From assembly GCA_019925095.2 (NCBI GenBank), contig CM034406.1, positions 12,124,388 to 12,188,387 on the forward strand: a stretch of 64,000 bases of DNA, in the 5' to 3' direction. The position numbers were made by a program, and so were the translations under genes. A model generated the notes under the pieces. The model made no database searches. It had not been told where the DNA came from and saw only the letters and a list, made by a program, of their open reading frames with translations. Positions within the stretch are counted from its first letter, which is position 1. Every line of letters begins with the position of its first letter. This document shows positions 55,501 through 63,062 of this stretch, piece after piece. This DNA comes from Dendrolimus kikuchii. Its lineage: Eukaryota; Arthropoda; Insecta; Lepidoptera; Lasiocampidae.

Positions 55501-57038
55501 TTTTTAACGCTGGTCAATGCATTTACGCATTATCTCCGGGGCTGAGGGCAGGTCACTAGAGGATATGAGGAACTCCTAGCGGCCGAGTGCGGGAAGTCAA
55601 CCACCAGACTGCCCACTAAACTTAACTGGCGCCGCTTTGCCGCGGTTTACGATGACCATAGGAACTCAACCGTTACGCCTCTACGCACCGATTCTTAGTG
55701 TATAGTTGGGGAAGGCACCCACCCCCTTTACACCTAGAGGATATGCGCCGCGGACGTGCCGCGATCTCCATGGCTCCTCCTATAGTGGTCTCAAAGGGCG
55801 GAGATTCGCGTACCAGCGCCTCCGCCGCCTCTCTGTCGTCTACGGGTGGGATTTGCGATACAATACCTATATGAAGTAACTACAAATCATCGAAACACTG
55901 TTGCTGCTACCCAGGCGAGACCAGTATTACAATAGAGTTAAAGTGGTAACTGTTTTCAGATTTCACCGACGGAAGTAGAGAACGTAATCCGTCAGCACCC
56001 TGGTGTATTGGACGTGGCTGTGACCGGTATACACGACCAAGAATGTGGCGATTTGGTTGTTGCCTGCGTTGTTCCCAAGCCAGGGTATAAAGTATACGCA
56101 CAGGAGATAAAGGATTTAGTCAAAGGTAATCTCTAACTTATTTAAGATTTTAAGAGTAGAGTAGAGTAGAGTATGATTGATGTAGGTAAAGATCTAGACT
56201 CCCATAGCATGCTAAATCTTAAAAGCTACTCAATTAATCTTTGTTGAGTGTTCTTATAAGAGTTTTACACTAACACTGGCTGTACTAAAACCGTGTCAAA
56301 TTGAAATATTTTTCAGTGTTAGTTTTAATTGAATTGACAGTTGCCTTAGAACCGTCAGATATATGTATATAAGTGAACACTATAATTATATTCGTTCTTT
56401 ATTGGAAACTCACACTCCAGCCATATAAAATTTCTTAGTTTTTATTATGATCCTTCGAGTCGGATATGATCTTACCATTCTACCACACTAATATTTTTTT
56501 GAACTGTTCACCTTTTCCGGCATCTATCTCGCCATGTACTTGACATAAAAAGTTATCAAGGATTCAAAAAGAAACATCGTTATAATTTAAGACCTGTTTA
56601 ATGATATCCCATACACCTGTAGATATAGATTTAAAAAATTCTTTCTACGGAGACATATGCGATATAAGATGACCACTAATGATTATGTACATCGTTTTTC
56701 TGAGTTGATAATATCAGTATGAAGTAGCAAATAGCAAAGGTGCCTTTGATTATATAACCTCATAATCAAAGATAGGTGCATATTCCTGAAAAAATTATCC
56801 ACGTAGACCCAGTAATTTCTGAGACGAATAATGTTCATATGACTATGGCTTCATGGCTATTTTAGATGGTCGTGTTCTACCCAAACTGCTATGGAACTCT
56901 AAATTTTCAGAAAATCTGTCGGAAGCCAAACAACTTCGTGGCGGCGTGATCTTCATGAATGAACTTCCAATGACATCAACTACGAAAACGAATAGAAGAC
57001 TGCTAAATCAGATTGTACTTGGCATGACGAGAGAATAA
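37396..57038 (+). CDS. Gene B: luciferase-like / 4CL-like acyl-CoA synthetase lacking two core exons
   Basis: Paralog of gene A on the opposite strand. Exons: 37396-37548, 38521-38728, 42756-42954, 43449-43571, 44212-44386, 53969-54052, 54406-54549, 55960-56125, 56866-57038. They join in one frame of 475 codons including TAA. Present: A3 (TSGTTGVPK), A7 (SGD), A8 (ERLKLLLKYRSYQ) and a C-terminal A10-like PMTSTTKTNRR. Missing: the equivalents of A exons 6 and 7 (89 residues with LGGS and the YGMSE A5 motif), which should lie between 44387 and 53968, where a BEL element sits. Exon 5 ends in phase 0 and the next exon starts in phase 0, so a transcript skipping them stays in frame but should not fold as a normal enzyme. 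Gene B is thus a recent pseudogene, a shortened protein, or an assembly error. No peroxisomal SKL-type end is visible. Confidence 0.78.
37960..39110 (+). repeat. Diverged direct repeats flanking gene B exon 2
   Basis: About 37960-38310 and 38858-39110 share gtcttaatt-ttcagtgtca, gaattccaa-gaatg-tct and attg-gggttcatgtcc in the same order. Exon 2 (38521-38728) lies between them. Confidence 0.45.
38521..38728 (+). CDS. Gene B exon 2
   Basis: 208 nt, acceptor TTCAAG, donor ATA|GTAAGT, phase 0 in and phase 1 out. It codes GDVIVLIAPNH and YAALNLG. It is flanked by two diverged direct repeats (about 37960-38310 and 38858-39110). Confidence 0.87.
39110..39737. other. Gene B intron 2, nothing recognised
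   Basis: AT-rich intron sequence up to the RTE insertion. Confidence 0.35.
39744..40604 (+). pseudogene. RTE reverse transcriptase fragment, frame open
   Basis: 286 open codons from a non-AUG start into the flanking duplication. LLYADDAVLLAESPSEL carries the active-site YADD, then the C-terminal region RWFGHVERMHDERM to YPARELA. No stop was found in what remains, but the endonuclease and palm N-terminal half are missing. About 15 base differences separate it from the copy at 12.3 kb over roughly 870 bp. Confidence 0.8.
39753..40626 (+). mobile_element. RTE-type retrotransposon, 5'-truncated copy 2
   Basis: It starts inside the reverse transcriptase, just before YADDAVL, and ends in TATG repeats. 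The 15-bp target-site duplication is GTCGCCTTGTTTGAC (39738-39752) and GTCGCCTTATTTGAC (40627-40641), with one difference. The last three bases (GAC) also match the element, so they are microhomology at the 5' junction. In gene B intron 2, same strand as the gene. Confidence 0.85.
40845..40985 (-). repeat. SINE-like repeat S3 copy
   Basis: cgacccactgctggaatcgg, gggcaatatacccacgcttc and catcacgaagttttccttca; related to 21725-22010 and 28990-29185. Truncated before its B box. Confidence 0.5.
41210..41455 (-). repeat. Dispersed lepidopteran repeat copy
   Basis: cgacctggccacatgagacc, atacccgggatataaag and cgtatcgaaatcggcccagc, matching 14940-15350 in the same orientation. Confidence 0.5.
41905..42140 (+). 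repeat. S1 SINE copy, 5'-shortened
   Basis: ttgccaggtggtagggcatt ... cctgtctgctgtactccagg followed by an A-rich tail. In gene B intron 2. Confidence 0.65.
42756..42954 (+). CDS. Gene B exon 3
   Basis: 199 nt, acceptor AATTACAG, donor TTCA|GTAAGT, phase 1 in and phase 2 out. It codes KLIFCQCDKTE and IVTFDKGDEF. Confidence 0.86.
43155..43270 (+). repeat. 12-bp minisatellite
   Basis: Nine to ten tandem units of consensus YCTGAARGTGAA, with hints of a 36-bp higher-order unit. One frame would read acidic repeats such as TEGEPESKSKSE, but it is bounded by TAA and TAG and has no ATG, so it is treated as non-coding. In gene B intron 3. Confidence 0.75.
43449..43571 (+). CDS. Gene B exon 4 (AMP-binding signature)
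   Basis: 123 nt, acceptor CATTTCAG, donor TTTG|GTACTT, phase 2 on both sides. It codes CLTTTSGTTGVPKAVA and SHKN. The A3 motif is intact. Confidence 0.92.
44212..44386 (+). CDS. Gene B exon 5
   Basis: 175 nt, acceptor TTTCCACAG, donor AGG|GTAAGC, phase 2 in and phase 0 out. It codes FPTPTKLVMVVAPIQWLTA. It is the last exon before the gap that contains the BEL element. Confidence 0.86.
44697..44790 (+). repeat. S1 SINE fragment
   Basis: cccacagccagttggtaggg and gagttgtgtaccggtattag with the middle deleted. In the gene B exon 5 - next exon gap. Confidence 0.5.
45037..45350 (+). repeat. S1 SINE, full-length copy
   Basis: gtgcaggaacggagaaagaa to ctgctgaactcctgcaataa plus A tail, just before the BEL element. 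One of the two best copies. Confidence 0.7.
45576..45706 (-). repeat. BEL 3' LTR (left), outer end missing
   Basis: It matches the right LTR exactly by eye. On its inner side the LTR continues GAAAGAGTTCG-TAACA (to 45722). On its outer side the expected TGTTAGG (present at 51344-51350) is replaced by cggtcca. Confidence 0.8.
45738..51311 (-). CDS. BEL gag-pol polyprotein
   Basis: One frame of about 1857 codons from MVNTRSHK. In order: a charged coiled-coil-like stretch (about 70-120); gag domain (PTFDGRSAPEWLSFKRIF, about 210-390); Cys/His zinc knuckles (about 440-510); aspartic protease with ALLDDGCTTTLID (about 590-600); reverse transcriptase with ADIREMFPQV (about 925) and YMDD (about 1002); RNase H with HVFCDASELAYAAV (about 1187) and PRLELQGA (about 1232); integrase zinc finger (HYHAKAAHGN ... 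CRICR, about 1500-1541); integrase core with GLDYFGP, WSDNGTA and GGAWERL (about 1572-1684); C-terminal domain ending PLRKLVPLPI. No stop or frameshift, so it may be able to make active proteins. An in-frame non-AUG extension upstream is ignored. Confidence 0.92.
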   Translation of the reverse strand: MVNTRSHKITTDSNLPSGEVQDSRAAHSSSTRNIDASPRNHDEPSPRNGRHTASHYTNGSHNTGSTKISIAKAVAEVEHIRRLADIERRQIELKAAEAKLALDKKVAEAELRAELVAIKKSGSGSSRSHRVESWLQSHDNFDGNSAMGPVNQQSKVSTPALAVPPSKEKPFNSNSFYLPNDDYKNSINLTKALEGLTNALSNKPNSVSVNLPTFDGRSAPEWLSFKRIFTDTQKFYSAGENLARLSNALKGAAREAVYVLLVSARDPLQVISALENRFGCPEKIVLQEINSVRALPKVSTEGKDLAVFVCRVQNCVEIIRLLDQPDYLRSPELFNALIGKLNPLLRARWMNYAVSYDCGQSKLELLAEFLSREVQLQNKFGICVETYFPPSTLGQQPFRLQNYSRPGHDTHKYNGIGINNASIHSKCSANNCNSENTKSEKLCIFCKNQHDIANCDDFLSLSIDNRWKWVKLNKVCHRCLQKRAHRFKFCKNKSSCGKQGCVFKHHQLLHSSDILNVVAHTDIAELDPALSSLPNRTTETTRRASEEPVKEEAAHNASTFQHNKRPFRSLLKIIAVKVTGPTASVNTFALLDDGCTTTLIDSNISKTIGAVGPKGIVNINCMGGLSKISEFHSVDFSIQGLHSSDTFQIHGAHSIENLDVSCQSVVRNEDLSMYSHFSDIINSICYENAQPTIVLGVDNYHLLVPITARVGTISEPIAIQTALGWVVCGPISNSNVESHEVVGHNIETSENCTTDELIKEYFKLESIGIVKNDYRGNSDTHALNILNQTVKRLPDGHFEAGLLWRPGINTVPNNYKLALQRFLSLEQKMKTDHEYRKLYRENIHAMINKKYAEICEDPPTGIAWYLPHFGVTHPHKPGKLRVVHDTAAKFQGICLNSLLLPGPDLLQPLLGILMRFREHPIALTADIREMFPQVKIQKQDRDAQRFLWRDDTTQSIKVYRMSSMIFGACSSPCTALYVKKLNADEFHGELPEAAHATIYDTYMDDYIGSHESVEKATRLAADIVELNKRGGFEMRGWVSNNIAALSFLPKDLISDKCFIKYKDSVELGSANETQTIRILGLIWRAYDDVITFSTGIKNDILPNCIMKREILASLMRVYDPLGILGPIVSRGRIMFQNLWRKNFKWDDKLPQTELDLWNIWFKDSLVNLEIPRCYSLNESLVVKRELHVFCDASELAYAAVAYWRIIYADGSMKTALISSKSRVAPLKPTSIPRLELQGALIASRLATFITKSHSYKPTRRIFWCDSLNVLGWIRSDARSYKPFVAHRLGEILEATQVNEWRWISSDCNVADDATRINRQSLCASSRWFVGPSFLLTPDSSWPSSPPVDMAGRNVNHDCELKSSCIVNLVTSVSSPMPLVVSSDRLSSWLRLVRATARAHKFIDLLLRRGTKNITAEDLHKAEVHLLRQSQIDSFAKEIESIKNGQPLSRKSKLLHLSPTIGEDHLLRLKGRIDHTPHIAQETKRPIILDSRNKTVKLLIAHYHAKAAHGNTEMVVNELRQFYWIVHLRSAVRSISFECRICRIRRAQPFDPPMGDLPMARLGHHKRAFTYAGLDYFGPIQVSVGRRREKRYVALFTCLVTRAVHLELVYSLSTDAALMGLRRFIARRGVPTEIWSDNGTAFVGVSRVLRSLYGEAIEEFAANERISWKFIPPSAPFMGGAWERLIRSIKTALKVTLRERNPSDEVLVTLLFEAEALVNSRPLTHVSFDPRQEEALTPFHFILGTSSGKSIPTTLDDSDLVSRSNWKKTVRLADHFWSRWLKEYLPTLLPRRARGSVPELKVGDLVIIVDDQLPRGSWPKGRVISVHPGQDGVVRVADVQTSAGLFRRPLRKLVPLPI
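51351..51481 (-). repeat. BEL 5' LTR (right), outer end missing
   Basis: The same 131 bases. On its inner side TGTTAGG (51344-51350) completes the LTR. On its outer side the 16 bases ending TAACA (seen at 45707-45722) are absent, and LINE sequence starts directly. The inferred full LTR is about 154 bp with TGTTA...TAACA ends. Confidence 0.8.
51482..51905 (+). pseudogene. RTE-like LINE C-terminal remnant abutting the BEL LTR
   Basis: Reading VMLYGSECWATK, AEMRMLRWMCGVTRMDKLRN, RLSWYGHIMRRDESHVTK and then a stop-ridden tail ending in accgaccccaagtagttggg. This is the 3' part of a non-LTR element distinct from the TATG-tailed family. It begins exactly at the outer edge of the right BEL LTR, so it was cut by the same event. 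Confidence 0.75.
52190..52340 (+). repeat. Dispersed repeat (ctcgatttctctgg family)
   Basis: gggttgctctcgatttctct ... ggcttggtgacaatgcgacc ... gggagtatactctttcgaat, as at 28.5-29 kb. Confidence 0.5.
52625..53420 (+). repeat. Dispersed repeat split by a CR1-like LINE
   Basis: The left part 52625-52715 (ttactccgatttctctggga ... ccatggggctaattcgggat) and right part about 53285-53420 (ccctttcgataaaaataaac ... cctcctttttgatgtcggtt) form one repeat of the 28.5-kb family, interrupted by the LINE at about 52716-53285. Confidence 0.55.
52716..53285 (-). pseudogene. CR1/Zenon-like LINE 3' end
   Basis: The minus-strand frame reads YKAQVRPHMEYCLHLWAGAP, LDSIQRRAVRVVDDP, LRRDFASLCVFYRLCNGECS, FYHRTARHQLGVHPHF, RTVRIWNELPAEVFPQRYD and FLRGQQR, the conserved C-terminal end of CR1/Zenon-like reverse transcriptases. 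The last ~100 bp (gttgcaaacgtccataggcg ... tgctgtactccagc) match the 3' end of the S1 SINEs. 5'-truncated. Confidence 0.75.
53690..53790 (-). repeat. LINE 3' UTR fragment
   Basis: acaacgggcggccttatcgc and cgatctcttccaggcaaccc match 7700-7760 and 17930-17970. In the gene B intron just before the LVN exon. Confidence 0.45.
53969..54052 (+). CDS. Gene B exon equivalent to A8
   Basis: 84 nt, acceptor TTTTTCAG, donor ATG|GTAACT, phase 0 on both sides. It codes LVNVDTFEDI and GELWLRGPTV. It is the first exon after the gap. Confidence 0.86.
54406..54549 (+). CDS. Gene B exon equivalent to A9
   Basis: 144 nt, acceptor GTTTTAG, donor CAG|GTATTT, phase 0 on both sides. It codes GYYKNEEET, WLRSGDIFY and VERLKLLLKYRSYQ. 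Like gene A, it has Glu at the hinge position. Confidence 0.88.
55425..55492. repeat. TTCAT-type microsatellite
   Basis: An imperfect array of ttcat / ttcattt units. Confidence 0.8.
55505..55870 (-). repeat. GC-rich LINE-like remnant
   Basis: GC-rich insert in gene B's intron before the penultimate exon. The minus strand carries an open stretch with VDDREAAEALVRESPPFETT followed by untranslated-looking sequence. Probably the 3' end of a non-LTR element; the family is not identified. Confidence 0.35.
55960..56125 (+). CDS. Gene B exon equivalent to A10
   Basis: 166 nt, acceptor GTTTTCAG, donor AAAG|GTAATC, phase 0 in and phase 1 out. It codes ISPTEVENVI, HPGVLDVAVTG and DQECGDLVVACVV. Confidence 0.88.
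56126..56865. other. Last intron of gene B, nothing recognised
   Basis: It starts with a short gtaga-repeat near 56155-56172, then AT-rich sequence without coding signal. Confidence 0.4.
56866..57038 (+). CDS. Gene B terminal exon (A10 lysine)
   Basis: 173 nt, acceptor CTATTTTAG, phase 1 in, ending at TAA. It codes AKQLRGGVIFMNELPMTSTTK and TNRRLL. The lysine of TTK aligns with the catalytic A10 lysine, but the usual Gly before it (consensus PKTxxGK) is Thr here. The protein ends in GMTRE. Confidence 0.85.
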
Positions 57039-57280
57039 TTCTTTTTATTAAAAAAAAAGATATCACGAACGTTAAACTGAAAACTATCTGCAAAATTTTT
57101 CTCTCATTATTTATTCAATTTTAATTATATTTAAAAAAAATACCATACATGCCTAGTGCCTACAAAAAGCTAATAGTGGTATAACCTTATTTTTGTTCAC
57201 GTTATTACCAATATCAAGCATTTCCAGCCGAAGAAACCTTAGAAAATTTACATTTGGATATAATTTGGCTAAAGCACATT

Positions 57281-57286
57281 AATAAA
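57281..57286 (+). promoter_or_regulatory. Candidate poly(A) signal of gene B
   Basis: AATAAA, the first canonical hexamer seen after the gene B stop, about 240 bp downstream. Such hexamers are frequent in AT-rich DNA, so this is only a candidate. Confidence 0.2.
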
Positions 57287-57642
57287 CTAGTCTTCTAACT
57301 CTGCCAATGCTGACAACTTATTGGACGCTGCAGATTCAACTGGTTAAAGAATATGCCACACCTCAAAACCGTTTTGAAGCTGAAAAAAAAAAACCTATGA
57401 AACCTTGGAGTGTTTCGTTGCACGGGCCAGTTCTTTTCCTTTTTTCACCGCTTTTCCTTAATAATTTTTTTTTTAACACAAATGCAAATTACTATTTAGT
57501 TTTATATAAGACAGTTTTTAGGTTCGAAAACAATATTATTTAGGAATTAGTTTACACCTTGTTCTATGTAAAGTAAATTTAGCAAAATGTTTTATAGTTT
57601 GTTTATAAGTTATTTTTATCTTTAATTAAATTTTAGGAGCAT

Positions 57643-57900
57643 TTTATGACACAGCTTCTACCTGACATGGGGTCGGTGAAGGACCTAGTTCAGTGTCCTG
57701 AATGCTCCCAGGCTCGTTCTTTAAGGGGCATAGAAGTTCAAAAATTCATCTCGGCAAAGCCCACAAGCAGAGATGCATTTTCAATCTCAACCACACCTCA
57801 ACAACCTCTTCCTAGCGATAATAATCTAAATATTACTCTTTCGGAAAAACTAAGTAAACTAAAACATTCATTTTATTGGATAAATAATATGCTCTTATAA
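57643..57900 (+). CDS. Unrecognised 84-codon open frame
   Basis: It opens with MTQLLPDMGSVKDLVQCPEC and contains a single CPEC pair but no second Cys/His pair for a zinc finger. An acceptor-like AATTTTAG lies just before it, so it could be an exon of an unknown gene or a transposon remnant. I do not recognise it. Its composition is less AT-rich than the flanks at the start. Confidence 0.2.
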   Translation, partial: FMTQLLPDMGSVKDLVQCPECSQARSLRGIEVQKFISAKPTSRDAFSISTTPQQPLPSDNNLNITLSEKLSKLKHSFYWINNMLL

Positions 57901-58216
57901 TTAGTCTGTAATTTATTTCAATTCGTTAAGAATTATTATAATGTATGTCTGTAAAGACCATGAGCTATAAAAATGTCCCGGACTTTTGGAGGGCTTACGT
58001 AGGGCCATGGGGAGGCTAACACGTAGAGGCCCCTTAAGTTAAGTATTGAAATTTACTTTACTGATTTCAAAATAAATGGTAAATTTACTGAAAACTGTTT
58101 TTTATACGATAATCTGAAAAATTAACGACTTTAGAATGTTTATCTTTTAGTGAATGTGATGGAGATACTCCTGTTTCGTTTGCATATATATATATTTTTA
58201 TTATTCGAATAATCGA

Positions 58217-58553
58217 TGTTTGAGTGTCACGGCTCTAGCGGTATCGAAGACACCAATTTTTTGGTTGTCTAGCAGGTCCTTATCCGTCATCCGTCGAGAG
58301 CTGTCAGTCAGTCGTTGGACACTACGAACCTTACTACACGCGTGTGCAAGTGAACATTAATTCCCGCCAAATCGAACAAAACTAATATTACTACAATTTA
58401 GAGGTGTTAGCAGCATCCGGTGAGTACTTGCTTATATCCTTACTGCTAAACCAGGACTTCAAACATCGGTCGAGTCAGAAAAATATTTACAAAATCAGAA
58501 TCGACATATCTTCCCATAATATAGCTACCGTCCTTTTGGATGTGTATGCTACA
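58217..58553 (+). repeat. Probable 5' LTR of the Pao-like element
   Basis: Its start is set by TGTTTGAGTG, its end by the primer-binding-like sequence a few bases further. There is no second copy in the window, so both limits are estimates. Confidence 0.5.
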
Positions 58554-58560
58554 CTATTTT

Positions 58561-58578
58561 TGGTGCCGAAACCCGGGA
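58561..58578 (+). other. Primer-binding site of the Pao-like element
   Basis: TGGTGCCGAAACCCGGGA directly after the LTR; the usual look of a tRNA-complementary primer site. The tRNA was not identified. Confidence 0.55.
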
Positions 58579-59079
58579 TTTTCCACTTTATCTGTGTTTT
58601 ATATTCATCTCTGGTAAAGAATTATCTATCGCATAAAACATATATCGCATTAATATCATGTAAATCATTACAAGTAATACTTCATACTTTATTTATAATT
58701 ATTTTCGTACAAATTAATGTAAGAACATAGTATTGAGCAAACATTATTTTTATTCGGTCCTCAATAGTAAGCGGCTTACATTAGTATAATTTTTCATTAC
58801 AATCGTGTATAATTACAATATTTTTATACAAATAAATTATCTACTCGCTTTAACGCGTCTCTTTTTTAACACACAATTGGTCGGTTATTGACGTTATTGT
58901 TCTTGGCTGACCTCAATATTGCATAATATAGTAAATTAATAACATTTATTAGGGGTCCACGCGCTTATAGAAACTCGTAAAATATTGATTTTGAACATTT
59001 ATAGTCAGTAGATTTAAAAATTAACTTTGTTTCGTTTTTCGTTTATTACAACAGTTAACCACTTTATACAGTTGTTGCC

Positions 59080-61062
59080 ATGTCGTTGTTAAGTAAACGT
59101 GCCACTCGTAAACGTAGTTCTTTTAAGAAAACTATGTCTAAATCATTTAGCAACGAATATACAATTCATGATTTATCATCTTTGCGCAGAAAACGTTCCG
59201 TTGCCTATAATCGGTTATGCAAGGCGTTGGAAATCGGCGTTTTAGCGTGTAACGACGACATTCAACGGGACTTATTCCTTTCATATCATTAAGAAATAAA
59301 ACAAAATGCGGCTAAATTTGAAGACGCCCATTCTAATATATTAGAACTCTTGGATGATCCGGATCATGCTGATAATAATCTTCAAGATGAATTTGATGAA
59401 ACGTACTTTAAAATTCAATCGATCTACCGTCGTTTAACAAAAATCGACTCTCAACCTTCTACTTCTCACAATGCTGGCGGTCCTGCGTCGAATATTCGTT
59501 TACCGAAAATAATACTACCAAGTTTTTTCGGTAATGTTAAACAGTGGCCTGAATATTTCGATACCTTCAACGCGTTAATTCATAATTCTGAAATATTAAG
59601 TGATACCGAGAAATTTCATTATTTACGTTCTTCCGTTAACGGCGACGCGTTATCAACTATCAAAGCGTTTCCATTGACACAAGAACTGTTAAAATAGTAA
59701 ATTTAAAGAAGTGTCACATCACTATTTTTTAGTCATATAGTTGCATATTGTCACAGCACTAATGAATATTCACTCTGCTGTCAATTCTCAAAACCTACGA
59801 ATACAAATACAGTGCTCCGTTAAAATATATTGAGTTTTAATTACTTTAAAACTTTAAAATCACATCAAGAACATTACATCACTGCATATCCAGCGCTAGT
59901 TGCACGTTATCAAAACAAAAGAGATTTGGCATTTACGTGTTGGAGAGATATTCTTAACACAAATTTTAAATTAAATAATGTTCACGAATTTAGAAAATCT
60001 TTAGATCTTTTTGAAGAAAATTTAACTATTTAAAAAAAAATTAACTTGCCAATTGACAAGTGGTGCTTTATTCTAGTGTATCATATTTTATCAAAATTAG
60101 ACACAAAATTACGTCAGAATTTCGAAAAAAACTACTCTCATACGGAATTCCCTACATACTCACAACTTAGAGGCTTTTTACTTTCAAAATGTGAAGCCTT
60201 AATGCGAGATTTACATTTTTGTGATACCAATAAACAGCCTAAAACTTCCCAAAACTCTGTCAGTCTTCCTCAAATTAATAAACGTTCTAGCACTTCTCAT
60301 ATACTCGTCTCTGCTGCGGAAACCACTGAAACTTCGAACAATTCGAATGTTACACAAAATAATAAGTGCCCATTTTGTAATGACAATCACACTATTTTAT
60401 CTTGTCAACCGTTTTTGGAAAAGTCTTTAGATGAACGAATGAGTATAGCTAACGAGAAGAATTGGTGTTTCAATTGTCTTAGACAATCCCACCAATTAAA
60501 AAACTGCCAATCAGTTTTTTCATGTCGTAAGTGTAAACGCAAACATCACACCTTACTTCATAAGGATCAGTTAGTTAAATCAAATCCTATATTGTCTTTG
60601 GTTGCTCGATCACACTCTGATACTACTGTATTGCTTGCCACTGCTATTGTAGAAGTTAAAGATGCTTCTGGTAAGTTGTTGTCTTTCCGAGCGTTATTTG
60701 ATTCGGGTAGTCAAAATAATCTTATCACAAAATCAGCCGTAGATGCGTTAAGATTGAAACCTTCCAAGTCTCGTATAAATATAAGTGGAATTGGCGAATC
60801 GGCAGCGCAGATATTGGGACAAGTAGCTTGTTCTCTTGGTTCAAAGGGTCGCACTTTATTTACTTTAGATATGCATGTGATTTCAAAAATATGCGGTGAT
60901 CAACCAATAGCTATACTTAATACATCAAACTGGTCTCATATTAACTCTTTACCGTTAGCTGATCCTGGTTTCGACGTACCAGACCGAATTGATTTATTGC
61001 TCGGGGCCGGCGTATTTGCAGAATCTCTTCGTGACCATCCTATTAAGGGAAATTCAAATTAA
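59080..61062 (+). pseudogene. Pao-like gag and protease region with stops
   Basis: One frame with in-frame stops at 59290-59292, near 59695-59697, 60031-60033 and 61060-61062. It starts MSLLSKRATRKR. PKIILPSFFGNVKQWPEYFD is the gag (DUF1759-type) block. CPFCNDNHTILSC and CFNCLRQSHQLKNC are zinc knuckles (60367-60520). ALFDSGSQNNLIT is the protease active site (about 60694). The stretch 59698-59885 does not match gag and looks like an insertion. Confidence 0.8.
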
Positions 61063-61088
61063 CCAATTGCCGTCAACTCTGTCTTCGG

Positions 61089-63062
61089 GTGGTTTCTTTT
61101 CGGAAAACTCAACTGGCAACACATTCTCTTGTTAACGTTACTTCTGAAAATAACCAAGAATTAAATTCTTTGGTTCAACGATTTTGGGAAATCGACTCCC
61201 TTCCGAAGGTTTCACTACTTACCCCAGACGAAAAGTTTTGTGAACAAAATTTTGTTTCCACCCACACTCGTGATAAATTCGGAAGATACATTGTACATCT
61301 ACCATTCAAAGCTAACCTGCAACCTAGATTCAAAGGCTCTCGTGGTGTAGCATTACGCCGATTCTACGCTATTGAACGTAAGTTGTTGTGAGATTCAGAT
61401 TTAGGCCAACAGTACTGTGACTTTATGTCCGATTATATTAACACCGGTCACATGTCACTTGTCATGCCAAACGAAGTTGGACTAGGAGAGTATTATATTC
61501 CTCACCACTGCGTTCTTCGTCCTGATAGCAGCACAACTCGTCTTCGAGTTGTATTCGATGCCTCTACAAAGGATCATTGCTCTTATTCACTAAACGAAAG
61601 TCAGTTGATCGGTCCTAAGCTACAGCCTAATATATTGGAAATCCTTCTATGCTTCCGTGAACGTAATATTGTTTTCATGGCAGATGTTCGTCAAATGTAC
61701 AGACAAATATCCATTTTTGACGATCATCGTGAATTTCAACGAATTCTCTGGAGAGCATCGCCTTGTAAACCACTTCAAGAATATCGTTTAAATACAGTCA
61801 CCTATGGTATTTCATCATCACCTTATCTAGCTTGTCGTACTTTACGACAGCTTGCTGATGACGAAGGTGATTTATACCCTGCGGCCAAAAGTATTGTTCT
61901 GTCAGATACATACATCGATGACGTGGTTACAGGTTTTCAGAATCTAGATAGCGCTCAAAAGGCGAAGGATCAACTTATTACACTTTTTAATAAAGGATGT
62001 TTTCAACTTCGCAAATGGGTATCTAACGATAATCGTTTACTAACTGATATACCAAAAGAAGATTGTTTAATTGGACACGTAGATTTAGACAATTCAGAAC
62101 CAACTTCCTTAAAAGTTCTAGGTCTGAAATGGGTTCCAGTAACTGATACGTTTCTTTTTGATGTTAAATCCTCCAATCAGCCATGCACAAAACGTTCTAT
62201 TCTAAGTAATCTAGCGCGTATATTCGACCCTTTAGGATTTCTATCCCCTATAACTATTAAGGCTAAAACTTTAATACAGAAACTGTGGATTATCGGTGCA
62301 GCTTGGGACCAAACTCCACCAGATGAGATAGTTGACACATGGAAAATTTATCAAAACCAGTTACTTAAAATTTCACAGTTAAGGATTCGTCGTCAAATTA
62401 CATATTGTCAGGCAAGATCCTACGAATTACATGGATTCTGCGACAGCTCTGAAATTGCTTATGGTGCGGTAATCTATTTACGCGTTATAGATGAGGATAA
62501 TTCTATTCACATATCTTTGCTTTGCTCAAAGGCTCGTGTTGTGCCATTAAAGAGACTCTCTCTTCCTCGTCTCGAGCTTTGCGCTGCAGTACTGCTTTCA
62601 GATTTATTTAAGTTCGTAAAGGAAACATATTCTACTCGGATTTCTTTTGATACTGTTTTCTTGTGTTCTGATTCTACCATCACACTTACTTGGTTACGTT
62701 CACCTTCTTCTCGTTGGGCTACTTTCGTGGTTAATCGCGTAAGTCACATACAAGAACTAACTCCTATTGAATGTTGGCATTATATTTCTTCTGAAAACAA
62801 TTCAGCCGACATCTGTTCTCGAGGCCAATTTCCAAGTGAACTTATCCACAACTCTCTATGGTGGGCGGGTCCATCTTGGTTATCCCAATGTAAAGAATGT
62901 TGGCCAAATTCAATTAACAGTATTTCTTGTGAAGAAGAAACTGCTACTAAAGCAGAAGCTCATAAATCTGTGACACTAATAACACCTACAGCCATCACAG
63001 AGGTCGGCCTTTCAATTTTCGATCAACTATTACAACAGTTTTCAACATTAGATTTTTTTTAA
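61089..63062 (+). pseudogene. Pao-like reverse transcriptase / RNase H region
   Basis: It follows a frameshift near 61.1 kb. TGA at 61389-61391 breaks it, then 545 open codons: LRVVFDAST, MADVRQMYRQISI, YGISSSPYLA and the catalytic YIDDVV (about 61912) of the RT, then IFDPLGFLSP, HGFCDSSEIAYGAV and LPRLELCAAVLL of the RNase H region. Ends at the TAA of 63060-63062. Confidence 0.85.

Noticed and set aside
58404..58730. 108-codon plus-strand frame
   Set aside because: Covers the LTR end and primer-binding region of the Pao-like element; not a plausible protein.
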